From the NCBI GenBank assembly GCA_020746875.1, contig JAGTJL010000021.1, positions 62,001 through 126,000 on the forward strand: DNA of 64,000 nucleotides. Reading direction: 5' to 3'. The DNA comes from Rhexocercosporidium sp. MPI-PUGE-AT-0058 (taxonomy: Eukaryota > Ascomycota > Leotiomycetes > Helotiales). Below are positions 21,388 to 31,298 of this stretch, in pieces. Every line of letters begins with the position of its first letter. Positions within the stretch are counted from its first letter, which is position 1. Position numbers and translations under genes: made by a program. The notes beneath the pieces were generated by a model that ran no database searches, was not told the DNA's origin, and saw nothing but the letters and a program-made list of their open reading frames with translations.

Positions 21388-23180
21388 CTACAAGTCCTTC
21401 TTGATGTCTTCCTTCTTCACGAGAGCATTGATTGGAGTCAAATGAAACATCAGCGGAAGCTTTTCCCAACCTATGAAAACTCGGCACTTCTCGAGCCAGT
21501 CTCCATCATCTTCAACCATTTCCATGTCGAAGTGGAAAATCAAACTCGCTAGGAGGAGTCGTAGTTCAGCGTAGGCAAGGCTTTACGATCAGCCCTAGTC
21601 ACAAAAAAGGTAAGTAACTTACAACTTGCCGATGCACGAGCGATGTCCTTGACCGAAAGGTTGGGAAGCCTTCAATTTGCCATCACGGGCTGCTCGCTCG
21701 TCTGTCCACCGCTCAGGATCAAACTTGTAAGGATCCGGAAAGTTCTTTGCTGAAAAGGAAATGGCAAGAGCTCCAATGCTGACATGAGTCTTTGCTAGTC
21801 AGCTGCATCTTCATTGTAAAAATTGGCCGTACTTACTCCTTCTGGAAGATATTGGCCCATTATGACTTCTCCACCTTCCGGAATGATGCGAGGGAAGATA
21901 TCGGCGGCTGGTGGAAACATACGGAGTCCTTCTCGGATGACGAGATTAAGATATACCAGACTCGCTAATCTTGTAAGGGTCATCTCTTCGCGAGACGAGA
22001 AATTGCTCCGGATTTCCTTTTTCAACTTGCCGTACACGTCCGGATTTTTAGCAAGGTAGTAACACATGCCAGCGTTAAACGTTGCAGTCTGTTTTGTCAG
22101 GCATGGCCGTGTCACCCAGGAGTGTCTTCAAATCGAACTTACTGGCTCACTTCCTGCTGTGACCAATTGCACTGTGTTCTCCTTAATCTCGTCTCTCGTC
22201 AATGGTGCTTCACCAGGGACGACCAGGTAGTGTGCAAAGTCAGGTCTGTCTTCACCGCTCTCGAATCGTTTATCAACCAAGTCTGCACCATAATTGAAAT
22301 GATCAATCCAAGTCTGCTTGATCTTCTTTGGCAGCAAGAATGTTGCGTGTTTGCCAAACAATTTGATGCCAGGGATCTCTCGAATGACACGGAGGAGGGG
22401 CAAAGCTTTGAAAGCGCCGAAGACGACATGTATCCACGGATGTACTGTGCCAGTTTTGAGACATTGGAACGATTTGCTGAAAGCCAAGTCTCCGATGAGG
22501 TCGAATGTTGCCATTGTGAACCATTTACCCAGGTCAATAACTCCTGCTTTATTGCCAAGCTCACGATCAAGCCCATCAACAAATTCGTGAGCATAATGCT
22601 GAAGAATCTCTTCTTGAGAAGCAAGCGCCTTTGCGGATAACGCTCGCAGGAGCCTTGATCGAAGTCTTTTGTGTTCTTCGTTGATGGAGTTTGTTCTAGA
22701 GATTATCAGCTACTGTGCTGTGGTTGTGCTGCGGTGACCATTCGTTCTCTACTTGCATTTGCCCTGCGCCCGTTACTGTTATACCTCCACCGAAGACGCC
22801 TGGGTCCATCTCCATGTGCTTCTTCCCTTTGTATGGTCCATAGATCTCATCCCACGCTTCGGCCTGAGTGAATGACAATCCGTTTGGGGAGTACCTGACC
22901 AAATCTCCGTATTTCTCGTGCATGCTCCTGAACATGAAGGCCGAAGTCCCCCGAAGTGTATGCCAATTGTACGGTATCCTTGACATTGCCCATAGCTTGG
23001 GACCTGGGTATCCACTAAGAGGATGGAAGAATAGATTATAGCCAATCGTGAAGGCCAGATACGCTATTGGCTAGGACAAGTCAGCTTCTGTGATATACAT
23101 CTAAACGGAACATGTACAAGAACAAGAGCGCTGGCAGCTATGGTGAAGAGGCTTGAATCAATACTCATGTAGAGAGACAT
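21388..23180 (-). CDS. cytochrome P450 monooxygenase
   Basis: Six exons (23112-23180, 22753-23070, 22143-22709, 21837-22088, 21623-21789, 21388-21580) give 521 residues. An N-terminal membrane anchor (LFTIAASALVLVHV..AYLAFTIGYNLFFHP) precedes the proline hinge LSGYPGPKLWA. The C-helix region is INEEHKRLRSRLLRALSAKAL. Helix I is LVTAGSEPTATFN (standard A/G-G-x-E-T altered to AGSEP). The K-helix is VIREGLRMFPP (ExxR). The meander is NFPDPYKFDPERW, and the heme-binding loop PFGQGHRSCIGK supplies the thiolate cysteine. The C-terminal PLMFHLTPI is typical of fungal CYP65-like enzymes that hydroxylate terpenoids. It lies back to back with a terpene synthase across about 470 bases, which suggests it oxidises that product. 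The start at 23180 puts the anchor at the N-terminus; an upstream in-frame ATG (23312) would add 44 residues and is less likely. Confidence 0.92.
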
Positions 23181-23651
23181 GATTGGTATTTGAGGGTATT
23201 CTCTAAGTTCAATCAATGTGGATGGAGGAACGCGGGAATCGAAGAGTGAACGTGGGCAGCTTTTGATGTTTGCGAACTGAGGCTTGGGAGGGGTCCTTGA
23301 TTCGGTGAGCATGCATCATGCACTCACACCTCACCCACACTTCCCTCCTGCAAGATAATCGGCCATCGCTCCTCCCCAACTGGACCAGAGCCTGTCATAT
23401 TGACTATGTAATGACAGGGAATTTGCTTCGGCGCCCGTTCATACGTCGTTCCTGCTTGATAGGCTACAAGTGTGTCCCAGCGTCCTGGGCCGTACCATGT
23501 GTCGTAGCCTCGTACCACACCAAAGTAGGTCAACACCCACCATAAGACGGATGTATAACACTTGAAGCCCCTTCAGATTATACTCAGATAACCAGCTGGT
23601 ATTTGGCGACCCATCAAACAGTCTTTTTCGACGTTCACTAGACCTTCCATC
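23181..23651. promoter_or_regulatory. divergent promoter between P450 and terpene synthase
   Basis: These 471 bases separate two start codons facing away from each other, so the region must serve both genes unless it is insulated. A GTATAACA box at about 23553-23560, roughly 95 bases before the terpene synthase ATG, is a TATA candidate. Short GGTACGAC/CCGTACC-like palindromic words occur around 23480-23515. No specific factor site is claimed. Confidence 0.5.
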
Positions 23652-25147
23652 ATGGTTCTTATACCAGACATCTTCGAGTCATTCATGTCTCGCACCCCGG
23701 AACAGAACATTCATTACAGTGAAGCCGGAGAGGAATCATTGCAATGGACCATCAAGTAGGTTCCAGTTTCTCTAGAGTTGTACAGTACTGATAGTCTAGG
23801 ACATGCGGGTATAATGAGAAGGAGGCAGATAGGATGCGCCGTGGTGATTTCGCCTACTTCGCAGCGGTCACAGTACCTGATTCAGACAAAGAAGGCATGC
23901 GAATCGTTGCGGACTGGCTCAACTGGGTATGAGAGCTAAACCTTGACATCATATTGCGACCTCATGTCCTGACTTCTACGAGGTCTTCGTGTTCGATGAT
24001 CAACTTGACGATGGGCCTTTGGGAGTACTCGAAGACGAGGCTCGCCAGTATATTGACTGCACTTTGGCAATGCTAGAAAAGTCTACGGTAGATCGTGCTA
24101 CAGTGCAGCCCATTCAATGGGTGTTGAGAGATATTTGGAACAGGGTTCAGATGGTGAATATCGATCAATTCGGAAATGATGCCATCGCTAACAAACATAG
24201 GATTCTCGGTGCACGCTGGGTAAGTCACAACCCTGGCATGTAACATTGACCTGCTGACAGACAACCAAAGGGGCCAAGCAACGCTGGCTAGAACACATGA
24301 AAGAATACTTGAGAGCCCTTCGAAGCTCAATTGGCTTCATTCCTAGCGCCAGCTTGGAAGACACCATTGATGGCTATTTTGGATATCGCTTTCACAGCAT
24401 CGGAGTCCTCGTACTCTTCACTTGGGTCGAGTGAGTGCTCTTGGTGGTCCACTAGCTTTAACTAATGATCAGATATGCATGTGGGCTAGATCTCCCAGAC
24501 AAAGCTTTTGAGGATAAAGCATTGAAGAAGCTGGAAAGGATTGGTGTCGAAATTCAAATGCTGTAAGTTTGATGTATCACATCTAGCCTAGCGTGTCTCC
24601 TTAACCGGCCACAGTGCCAACGACTGCGTTTCGTACCATCGAGAGAAAGACCAGGATTGCCCGCACAACATTATACATTTGTTCCGTCATCATGGCCTTT
24701 CTGAGCAGGAGTCATACGACCGAGTTCAAGCAATGTTGAGGGAGCGGTATCGAAAGTGGTACCTTGCGCTTGCAGATCTTCCTATCTGGGGTGAAGCAGT
24801 TGATAAACAAGTACACCGATATGTTAAGGGTATACAAGACGTTGCGTCAGCCAATGCTCATTGGAGGTAAAGTATCATCCCCCGTGTCTGGCAATCTCGC
24901 TGACAGATTATCAATCAGCTTCAGGACCGAGAGGTACTTTGGCAAGGACCGAAATGAGATACGGAGAACCCGGATCCTTGTCACAGGACAGATCGACTGG
25001 CTAGCACCGATCATGCTTCCTAACACCTATGCCATCTCCCAGGAAAATGCAGAGGTAGACAAAAGTGCCAAAATTGTAGAGACTTGCTGTGGATCCCTTG
25101 TGGGAGTACCTGAGGTGTGGCTCGACAGTGGGGAACCAATACACTGA
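23652..25147 (+). CDS. class I terpene synthase (sesquiterpene-cyclase type)
   Basis: Seven exons (23652-23755, 23800-23926, 23983-24219, 24261-24430, 24473-24562, 24615-24866, 24919-25147) give 402 residues. The metal-binding aspartate-rich motif is VFVFDDQLDDG. The second metal motif is ANDCVSYHREKDQD (N-D-x-x-S-x-x-x-(K/R)-E). The late ASANAHWSFRTERYFG supplies the Arg-Tyr pair that senses diphosphate. All three sit at normal spacing for fungal/bacterial-type class I cyclases, which ionise farnesyl diphosphate with Mg2+ in the cytosol. The length is a little above the usual 330-360 because of a C-terminal extension of about 45 residues (TGQIDWLAPI...). The acceptor at 24918 was chosen because it restores the invariant HWSF. 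Neighbours are a divergent P450 and a downstream dioxygenase. The product cannot be predicted. Confidence 0.93.
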
Positions 25148-25483
25148 TTTATGTTATCCTTTTGTCGAGTCTGTGTCTGATACAAGATTGTTGAGGTATC
25201 TTAACAATCTGCAGTTGAGGTTTTCAGTTATATCTTCTAGCTTCGTACCATAGGATTTGCGCATCCAAAACCAATACTTAGCCTCCAACTCAAAAAAAAT
25301 GCTGAGCATTGAAAGCGATGTTGCCGGCTATGTCTTTTAAATACCCCGCACTTTCAAGTACCTAGGCTTCCCGTGTTGCCGAAATATGTGGATAGTGGGG
25401 TTGTCGTTGATCACAGATGACTTCAACGTCCCATCGCTAGCATATTCCTTTCGGTGTTTTATTCTTCTCTTTTTTCCATCAAA
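25148..25483. promoter_or_regulatory. intergenic region with TATA-like box upstream of the dioxygenase
   Basis: This 336-base gap between two co-directional genes holds a TTTTAAATA box at about 25335-25343, some 140 bases ahead of the dioxygenase ATG. The stretch before the ATG is pyrimidine-rich (TTCTTCTCTTTTTTCC), as is usual for fungal start regions. Confidence 0.45.
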
Positions 25484-26625
25484 ATGTCAACCGAAACAAT
25501 TACCCAAACATCGAATTTGGTCTTCTCCTCGCTCCCTCCATTTCCCTCCACCGTCCCCACGGCTCCATTGCATCGCCTCTCTCTTCAAAAGCTCCGGACC
25601 GATCCCGAAGAATCAGCTCGGCTTTTCTCCTCGGCGAAAGACCTTGGCTTCTTCTACCTTGACCTTCGCAGTGATTATGAAGGCGAATCTCTACTCCAAA
25701 ATGCGGATGAGCTTTTCTCCATGGCACCGAAGCTGTACGACCTGGGCCGGGAAGAACTCACGAAGTATGACCACAAAAGCAAGGGTAGCTATATGGGATA
25801 TAAAGGCTTTGGATCAGCTGTGGTAGATGAGGAGGGGAACCTCGACAGAAACGAGTTCTACAATGTAAGGTTTTTGCCTACTTCGTGACCTAGAATTGAC
25901 AGGAGCAGATACCCAAGGATGACTTGCTTGGTATTTCGTCATCGCCGTTCGCTCAACCTCAGATCGTGCATGACCATAAAGACATTATAGTCTCATACAT
26001 GAACACATCACACTCCCTCGTTACTCTTATCCTCCAAAATCTGGCCAAGCATCTCCATCTTCCACCTGAGACTTTGACATCTGTACACCGCAAAACAAAG
26101 CCGTCGGGAGACCAAGTCCGTTTGGTCAAATCGCCGCCTCAGCCTCCATCAGACCAAAGAACTGCTCTTGGGAAACACACCGACTTCGGCAGTATTACGA
26201 TTCTCTTCAATCGACTTGGTGGTTTGCAGATCCTACCTCCGCCGTCGCTTACACCAGCAGGTCAGGAGCCTCAATGGACATATGTGAAACCTCTACCTGG
26301 TCATTGCATCGTCAACCTTGGTGATGCTATGGTCAAGTTCACTAACGGGCTGTTGAGAAGTAATATTCATCGTGTGGTGAGCCCTCCTGGGGAGCAAGCC
26401 AAAGAGACGAGGTACAGTGTCGTGTATTTCGCAAGGCCGGAGGAGGATGTCATTCTGCGGCGTCTGGAGGGAAGTGATGTAATTCCAGAGTTGGAAGGAG
26501 AAGAGGAGTCAATGTCTAGTAAAGAGTGGATCAAACTGCAAGCGATGAGATTGAGGAATATCAAGGCAGGTATGTCAGACGAAGAAAGGAAGAAACTTTG
26601 GAAAGAGAGTGGAAGAGGGGAATGA
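25484..26625 (+). CDS. Fe(II)/2-oxoglutarate-dependent dioxygenase (isopenicillin N synthase-like)
   Basis: Two exons (25484-25864, 25909-26625) give 365 residues. The N-terminal DIOX_N domain includes FSSAKDLGFFYLDL. The jelly-roll core carries the iron facial triad: His and Asp in GKHTDFGSITILF and the distal His in RSNIHRVVSPPG. The 2-oxoglutarate-binding Arg-x-Ser lies in TRYSVVYFARP. A charged C-terminal helix follows. Such enzymes hydroxylate, desaturate or cyclise small molecules. The gene follows the terpene synthase on the same strand, 336 bases after its stop, so a tailoring role in the same pathway is the natural inference. A start 30 bases upstream (25454) is in frame, but the favoured ATG sits in better context (ATCAAAATG). 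Confidence 0.92.
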
Positions 26626-27431
26626 GGATCTGCATATCTCAACCCCAATTCAGTTCTTTAAAAGGTATATACCAAGTTAATAGATCTTGAAGTACTGTAA
26701 GATCAAAATTTAAAGCACAAGAAGTTAAAACCTACCCAGGGGAACACGTCTTGAGCAGTACTTGAATAAACTAAAAGACGCAAAATCAAGAGGTGAGCTA
26801 CGTCCATGACAGCGTCATCCACGTTGTCATTTGACCAGCGGCTACAGATTTCCAACCAATACTTGTCGAAACTCGACACTGAGGGTACCAACCACATTCC
26901 AAAAACTCCTTGGTCACTCGGAAACCTTCTCCACATTGCCCAATGCCGAATTTCTCTCGCTTAACTTAAGCGAGCTGAAAGGGGCAGTGCTGTGTCACCG
27001 ACTGAAGAAGTGGCTTTCAGGCAACGATATTCAGAACGCGGATTTTTAACAGCCGCGTAGAATATTATTGCGCTCCGAAGACTTGCATTAGAGATGTTGC
27101 ATCTCAGGAGGACCGCACTACGCAATATTGATCTTGGGACCTGCTGGCTGCAGAAAGTGGACATGAAGGAGATGGCGGAGCCCAAGGTTGGCTGCTGTGT
27201 CCGCGTGGCTAGGCAAGGATTTCTTGCTTTTGTATCCCGTTCTGAGGATATAAAAGATGTAAAGCTGTCTGGGGGATGACGATACGCCGAAATAGAGAGT
27301 TGGGAACAGTGAGTTGCAACTTCTTACCGAACATCACATTCAACACTTTTGTAAAGGAACCCAGCCCGGCCTTCGAGGGGCGACAACCTCAGCACCTTCA
27401 GTCAAGTTAACAACAACTTCAAACGTGCGCA
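26626..27431. other. 800-base intergenic region
   Basis: No supported gene. A perfect TATAAAAG box at 27249-27256 lies about 176 bases before the esterase ATG and is a good core-promoter candidate for that gene. Confidence 0.5.
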
Positions 27432-28559
27432 ATGGCAATCCTTTGGCATCTCGCGTTACTCATCCCTACTTTTGCGACGATCCTCAAATTCACATCAGCC
27501 CAACTTGAACTCCAGCTGCCAAAGCTGCCAGGAAATTACCAAGTAGGCACAGTTGCATTCGAACTCAAAGTCGCATCCAATCCTAGAGACATTATGGCAT
27601 CATTCTTCTACCCAGCCGACCGGTCTTGTTCCAATTTCCCGCTCGCGCCAGCTTTTCCTCCTGCGAGCCTCGCATACATTGCGGCTGAGGCTGGACTCCC
27701 ACCTGGATTCCCAGTCACTGTCACCACGCAAGCACATCTCAAAGCATCGATCTCATCTACAGACTTTCCAATTCTGATATTCTCAACAGGGTATGGAGTC
27801 TCGAGACTGCTGTACACAGCCATGGCGGAAGATCTGGCGAGCTTAGGATACATCGTCATCGTGGTCGATCACCCACTGGATGCATCATTCATTGAATACC
27901 CAGATGGACGATTCGTCAATATTACGGTTACAAACTATGAAAACTTCGATGCCTATATCCCTTTCATCGATGCTCGTGTCCAAGATGTGAGGACTGTCCT
28001 AGATAGCTTATCCAATACGACATTCAGTTCCCAAATACCAGGCTTGGTGTCTCGAGGAAAGATCCAACAACTTCAGACCTCCAAAGTTGGGATTCTTGGT
28101 CATTCTCTCGGTGGTGCGACAGCTGCATCTGCCATGCTTTCAGATAAACGATTCGTGGCTGGCGTCAATCTCGACGGATCCATCATTGGAAACGTCACCA
28201 CCATCGGCTTGTCGAAGCCGTACCTGATCATGGAAAATTATTGGCACAATCGCACCTATGATGCAACATGGGCAGAGTTTTGGACACACTTACGGGGTTT
28301 CAAAAGGGAAATCAGAGTTGCTCAAAGTCAGCATGGTAGCTACTCAGACTATTTGGTGCTACTGGATGAGTTGATCGCTGCAGGCATACCGGTACCCCCA
28401 GAACTTAAAGAGGGATTTGGGTTGATAGACGGGAAGCGGATGTTGGAGATTGAGAGTGCTTATGTTGATGCGTTCTTTGGAAAGTGGTTGAAGGGCAAGA
28501 GTGGGAAGCTGCTAGACGGACCGAGCAAAATGTTTCCTGAAGTGACTTTCTTTAACTAA
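27432..28559 (+). CDS. secreted PAF-acetylhydrolase-like alpha/beta hydrolase
   Basis: A single exon of 375 residues. A signal peptide (about 1-24, ending near FTSAQ) precedes the fold. FSTGYGVSRLLYTAMAEDLA is the oxyanion-loop strand, and ASLGYIVIVVDHPLDAS is the family's conserved segment. The nucleophile elbow is GILGHSLGGATAASAM (GHSLG), NLDGSI likely gives the acid, and SQHGSYSDY gives the catalytic His. This matches the fungal branch of PAF acetylhydrolase/lipase-like esterases, which remove acetyl or short acyl groups. It may belong to the neighbouring terpenoid genes as a deacetylase, or be an independent secreted esterase. It has no introns, unlike its neighbours. Confidence 0.88.
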   Translation: MAILWHLALLIPTFATILKFTSAQLELQLPKLPGNYQVGTVAFELKVASNPRDIMASFFYPADRSCSNFPLAPAFPPASLAYIAAEAGLPPGFPVTVTTQAHLKASISSTDFPILIFSTGYGVSRLLYTAMAEDLASLGYIVIVVDHPLDASFIEYPDGRFVNITVTNYENFDAYIPFIDARVQDVRTVLDSLSNTTFSSQIPGLVSRGKIQQLQTSKVGILGHSLGGATAASAMLSDKRFVAGVNLDGSIIGNVTTIGLSKPYLIMENYWHNRTYDATWAEFWTHLRGFKREIRVAQSQHGSYSDYLVLLDELIAAGIPVPPELKEGFGLIDGKRMLEIESAYVDAFFGKWLKGKSGKLLDGPSKMFPEVTFFN

Positions 28560-28979
28560 TCAAGACATGAGGGAAAGTCTGTAGAGAATAAATTCACATG
28601 ATGTAGCATCTTCTCCTCCGTCATTCATTTATTGTTGGACCGCTCCTTTGGCACATTTGTTTTTAAGATTTGGGTAGGTAAAGTGAATGGCGAAACTAAT
28701 TTCATGACATTCATTTGAATTCCAGTGACTTTTCCGGGTCGAAGCTATATCGAGGAGTCATAGTCCAATATGTGAGCAATGATTCACATCTTTGGATCAG
28801 TATTATCATCACCGGTGTCCATGTGCTTCATTCACCAGTCAGGTGTATTTAAGAATCCCTCTCATCACTTGAGCACTGGTTGTCTTGCACCACTTTCAAC
28901 CAACCACAGCACCCTCCCTAAGGTTAATTTAAATACAAACTTCAACAGCCAATCCTGCTGGGAGCATCCACAAGCAAAA
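28560..28979. other. 420-base intergenic region
   Basis: Ordinary intergenic DNA; no feature seen beyond AT-rich 3' flank sequence after the esterase. Confidence 0.4.
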
Positions 28980-29501
28980 ATGGAGCTACCTACTAAACAA
29001 CCCATCCAATTTTCGCAGTTACCTTCCTGTGACCACATATTTCACGCTCAAACCCACCACCCACCCCTTCCGCCCCTCTATATATGCTCTTCTCCTTCCC
29101 TAACCTCACAAATACACTCCCTCCGCCCGTCCACTATCGGAAAACTCGTGCGATCCATCACCGAACTCGGCACTCCACACAATCACACGCCATTTTTAAA
29201 CCGAGACATCGTCAAGTTACGGAAAGAACTCGAGCGTGGTATGAGTAGGGAGAGGAGACAAATGATGCAATTCTATATTCTTAGTATTGCGGATAGGAGT
29301 AAGAGAGCTGCTGCGGAGCTGTACTTGGCGAGATACAAGGGTTTCGTCTTGGGTCCTGATGGGAGTTTAGGCTTTGGACTTGAGGAAGGAGGTGGGTTTG
29401 GTGGTGAGGACGAAAGAGCTGAGAGCAGCAGAGTTGGAGATTTGGAGGATGTGCATCAACGGAGCCCGGGGCGAAGTACTAAGAATTGCGGTGTTATGTG
29501 A
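28980..29501 (+). CDS. possible small hypothetical protein
   Basis: An open frame of 173 codons from an ATG with good context (GCAAAAATGG). The first 60 residues are Pro/Ser/His-rich. The middle (RDIVKLRKELERGMSRERRQ, then MMQFYILSIADRSKRAAAELYLARYKGF) looks like a genuine helical segment, and the end is glycine- and acid-rich. I do not recognise a family. An open frame upstream to 28779 exists but looks non-coding. It may continue into another exon, because the region after 29440 keeps an alternative open frame. Treat as tentative. Confidence 0.35.
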   Translation: MELPTKQPIQFSQLPSCDHIFHAQTHHPPLPPLYICSSPSLTSQIHSLRPSTIGKLVRSITELGTPHNHTPFLNRDIVKLRKELERGMSRERRQMMQFYILSIADRSKRAAAELYLARYKGFVLGPDGSLGFGLEEGGGFGGEDERAESSRVGDLEDVHQRSPGRSTKNCGVM

Positions 29502-31298
29502 ACTTGGGAGGTATGTAGTCAGGGTTGGAGTTAGGCTCCAAGGTCATCAGAGATTGCAGGGGAGTGAAATCCTGAAAGTGATAGTCACGGCGAACATGTT
29601 GGGCATGGATTTGTCTGAGAATTGAAAATCTGTGGAATATTAGTAAGTATTCCTTCTGTTTCGGGTGGATATTCAATGAAGAAAGATATTTCAACTGTGA
29701 CTCAACTTCTCTGCAAGTGTCTAGGTAAGGGCCTTTCAGGCCTTGCGTCTTTTCACATTTTTCGTGATTGTTTAGTAAACCGGTCCTATCTAGTACCAGC
29801 AATTGCATGAAAACACTGCCTAGTACATGAGTAGTGCACACAGGTTGGGGAATGGCAGAGCCTCGACGAATCGAACTACTACGATTCAGAGTGCTAGCAG
29901 TGCTCTCCTTTTCGGATTTCCGGATTCCTCGCAATAAATACTCGTCTCTAGAATGGTATTGGAAATTCTTTCACATGCCCCACTCCAATGCAAACAATAT
30001 CACTCCATATCTTTGCACTGCAGGCTCGGTGACCGAATGGAAGTAAAAACAAGCAGGCGTTGACAGATACAGTAGAATGCAGGATTTTGCCTCACGGTAA
30101 TCAAGGTAGGAAGAAGCTGCGGAAGGAATTTAGCACTTAAGATCTAAGGGACGATGAACATATCAGATCGGGAAATGGGCGGTTGGACGAATCTATAATT
30201 CCTCATTCGTAAGGTTTTGGGGATTCAGAGCAGGTCTCTTTTCAGCTCTTGGGAACGAGATCCCACTTTCAAATCCTAAGTGGGGGAGTTGTAAATCCCG
30301 AATCAAAGTGCAAATTTCTCGATCCCAAAGGTATGGGAAAGGGAAGGAACAGGGTCTCATCCCGAATCCTTCACCCAGACTACTGGTAACTTTAAGTCTT
30401 TGTAGCCAGAATAAGAATCTGACGTTCGGATTGAAGCGAGAGAGTCAATGAGGCCAAGGAATACTGCACTCAGCTACTGTACCCAGAGTGCCCCACCATC
30501 GTCAAAATTGACCCCCTCCATGCTCGATCAGGAAGGAGAAAATATCTCTTATCGTGCCAAGATATGCCAACCATGTATTCGGGTCACCCGAAGAGCTCGG
30601 GTTGCCAAACTCGTGCTTGGAGACGAGACGTAAGAGATGCCCCATCTTTGTTGTGAGTAATAATTACAGCGGCCACCTTATCTTCAGCCTCAACAGGGTT
30701 GCCATGCAACTACAATATTGCACATCTCAAGGGAAGTCGCAACGAAGCTCGATCAGTGCATGATTACTGCTTCGAACTTCGAAGGGCGACCTCCGAGGAT
30801 ATGCTTTCAACATCTGGGCTGATCTCTCGTAGAATAAACCATGGGACATCTCCATTCATTACGCTGCAAAGTCGGTCAAAACACCATGCTGCTTGTGGAG
30901 GTAATCCATGCCAAGTTTGCTGGTGGGTGTCCTTCGATCCCATTTTCTGGCCGGTCCGGATGCCCTCGAGCTGTAGGCCCAGAATGGCTTCTTATCGCAC
31001 CACATCTACTGGAACGAGACCTACCAGCACACCGTTGGAGCTATCTAATGTGTGCATTCAGGAACCAAGCCAGGAACCAGGATAAGCATAGCTTCTTTAG
31101 CATGAGCTACCCGTTCATGAGCTCAAGATGAGCAATCAATAAAATCTGTATGTATCCAGCATAGCCTGGACATTCAAAGGTGGGAGGCAAGCAGACAACA
31201 AGTGGAAAGTGCATTTTCCTGCTGTATATATGCTGCTATGTCCTCTTCTCGTGTGGATATCGTTCAAGTGAAGCTTCCAAGGGATTCGTGGTGAAAGA
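29502..31298. other. 1.8 kb intergenic region
   Basis: No supported gene. A GTTCGATTC word on the minus strand at about 29868 resembles a tRNA B box but no cloverleaf forms. Short complementary words around 30240-30340 do not make a convincing element. A TATATATGCTGC box lies at about 31222-31233, some 70 bases before the amidase start. Confidence 0.45.

Noticed and set aside
22122..22640. Plus-strand frame of 172 codons inside the P450
   Set aside because: Antisense of conserved P450 exons; Cys-rich with no domain.
29845..29905. tRNA-like gene on the minus strand (GTTCGATTC B-box-like word, CTCTGAATC anticodon-loop-like word)
   Set aside because: The T-arm stem does not pair and no acceptor stem of seven pairs can be formed; only five pairs match. 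Treated as chance or a very old tRNA-derived fragment.
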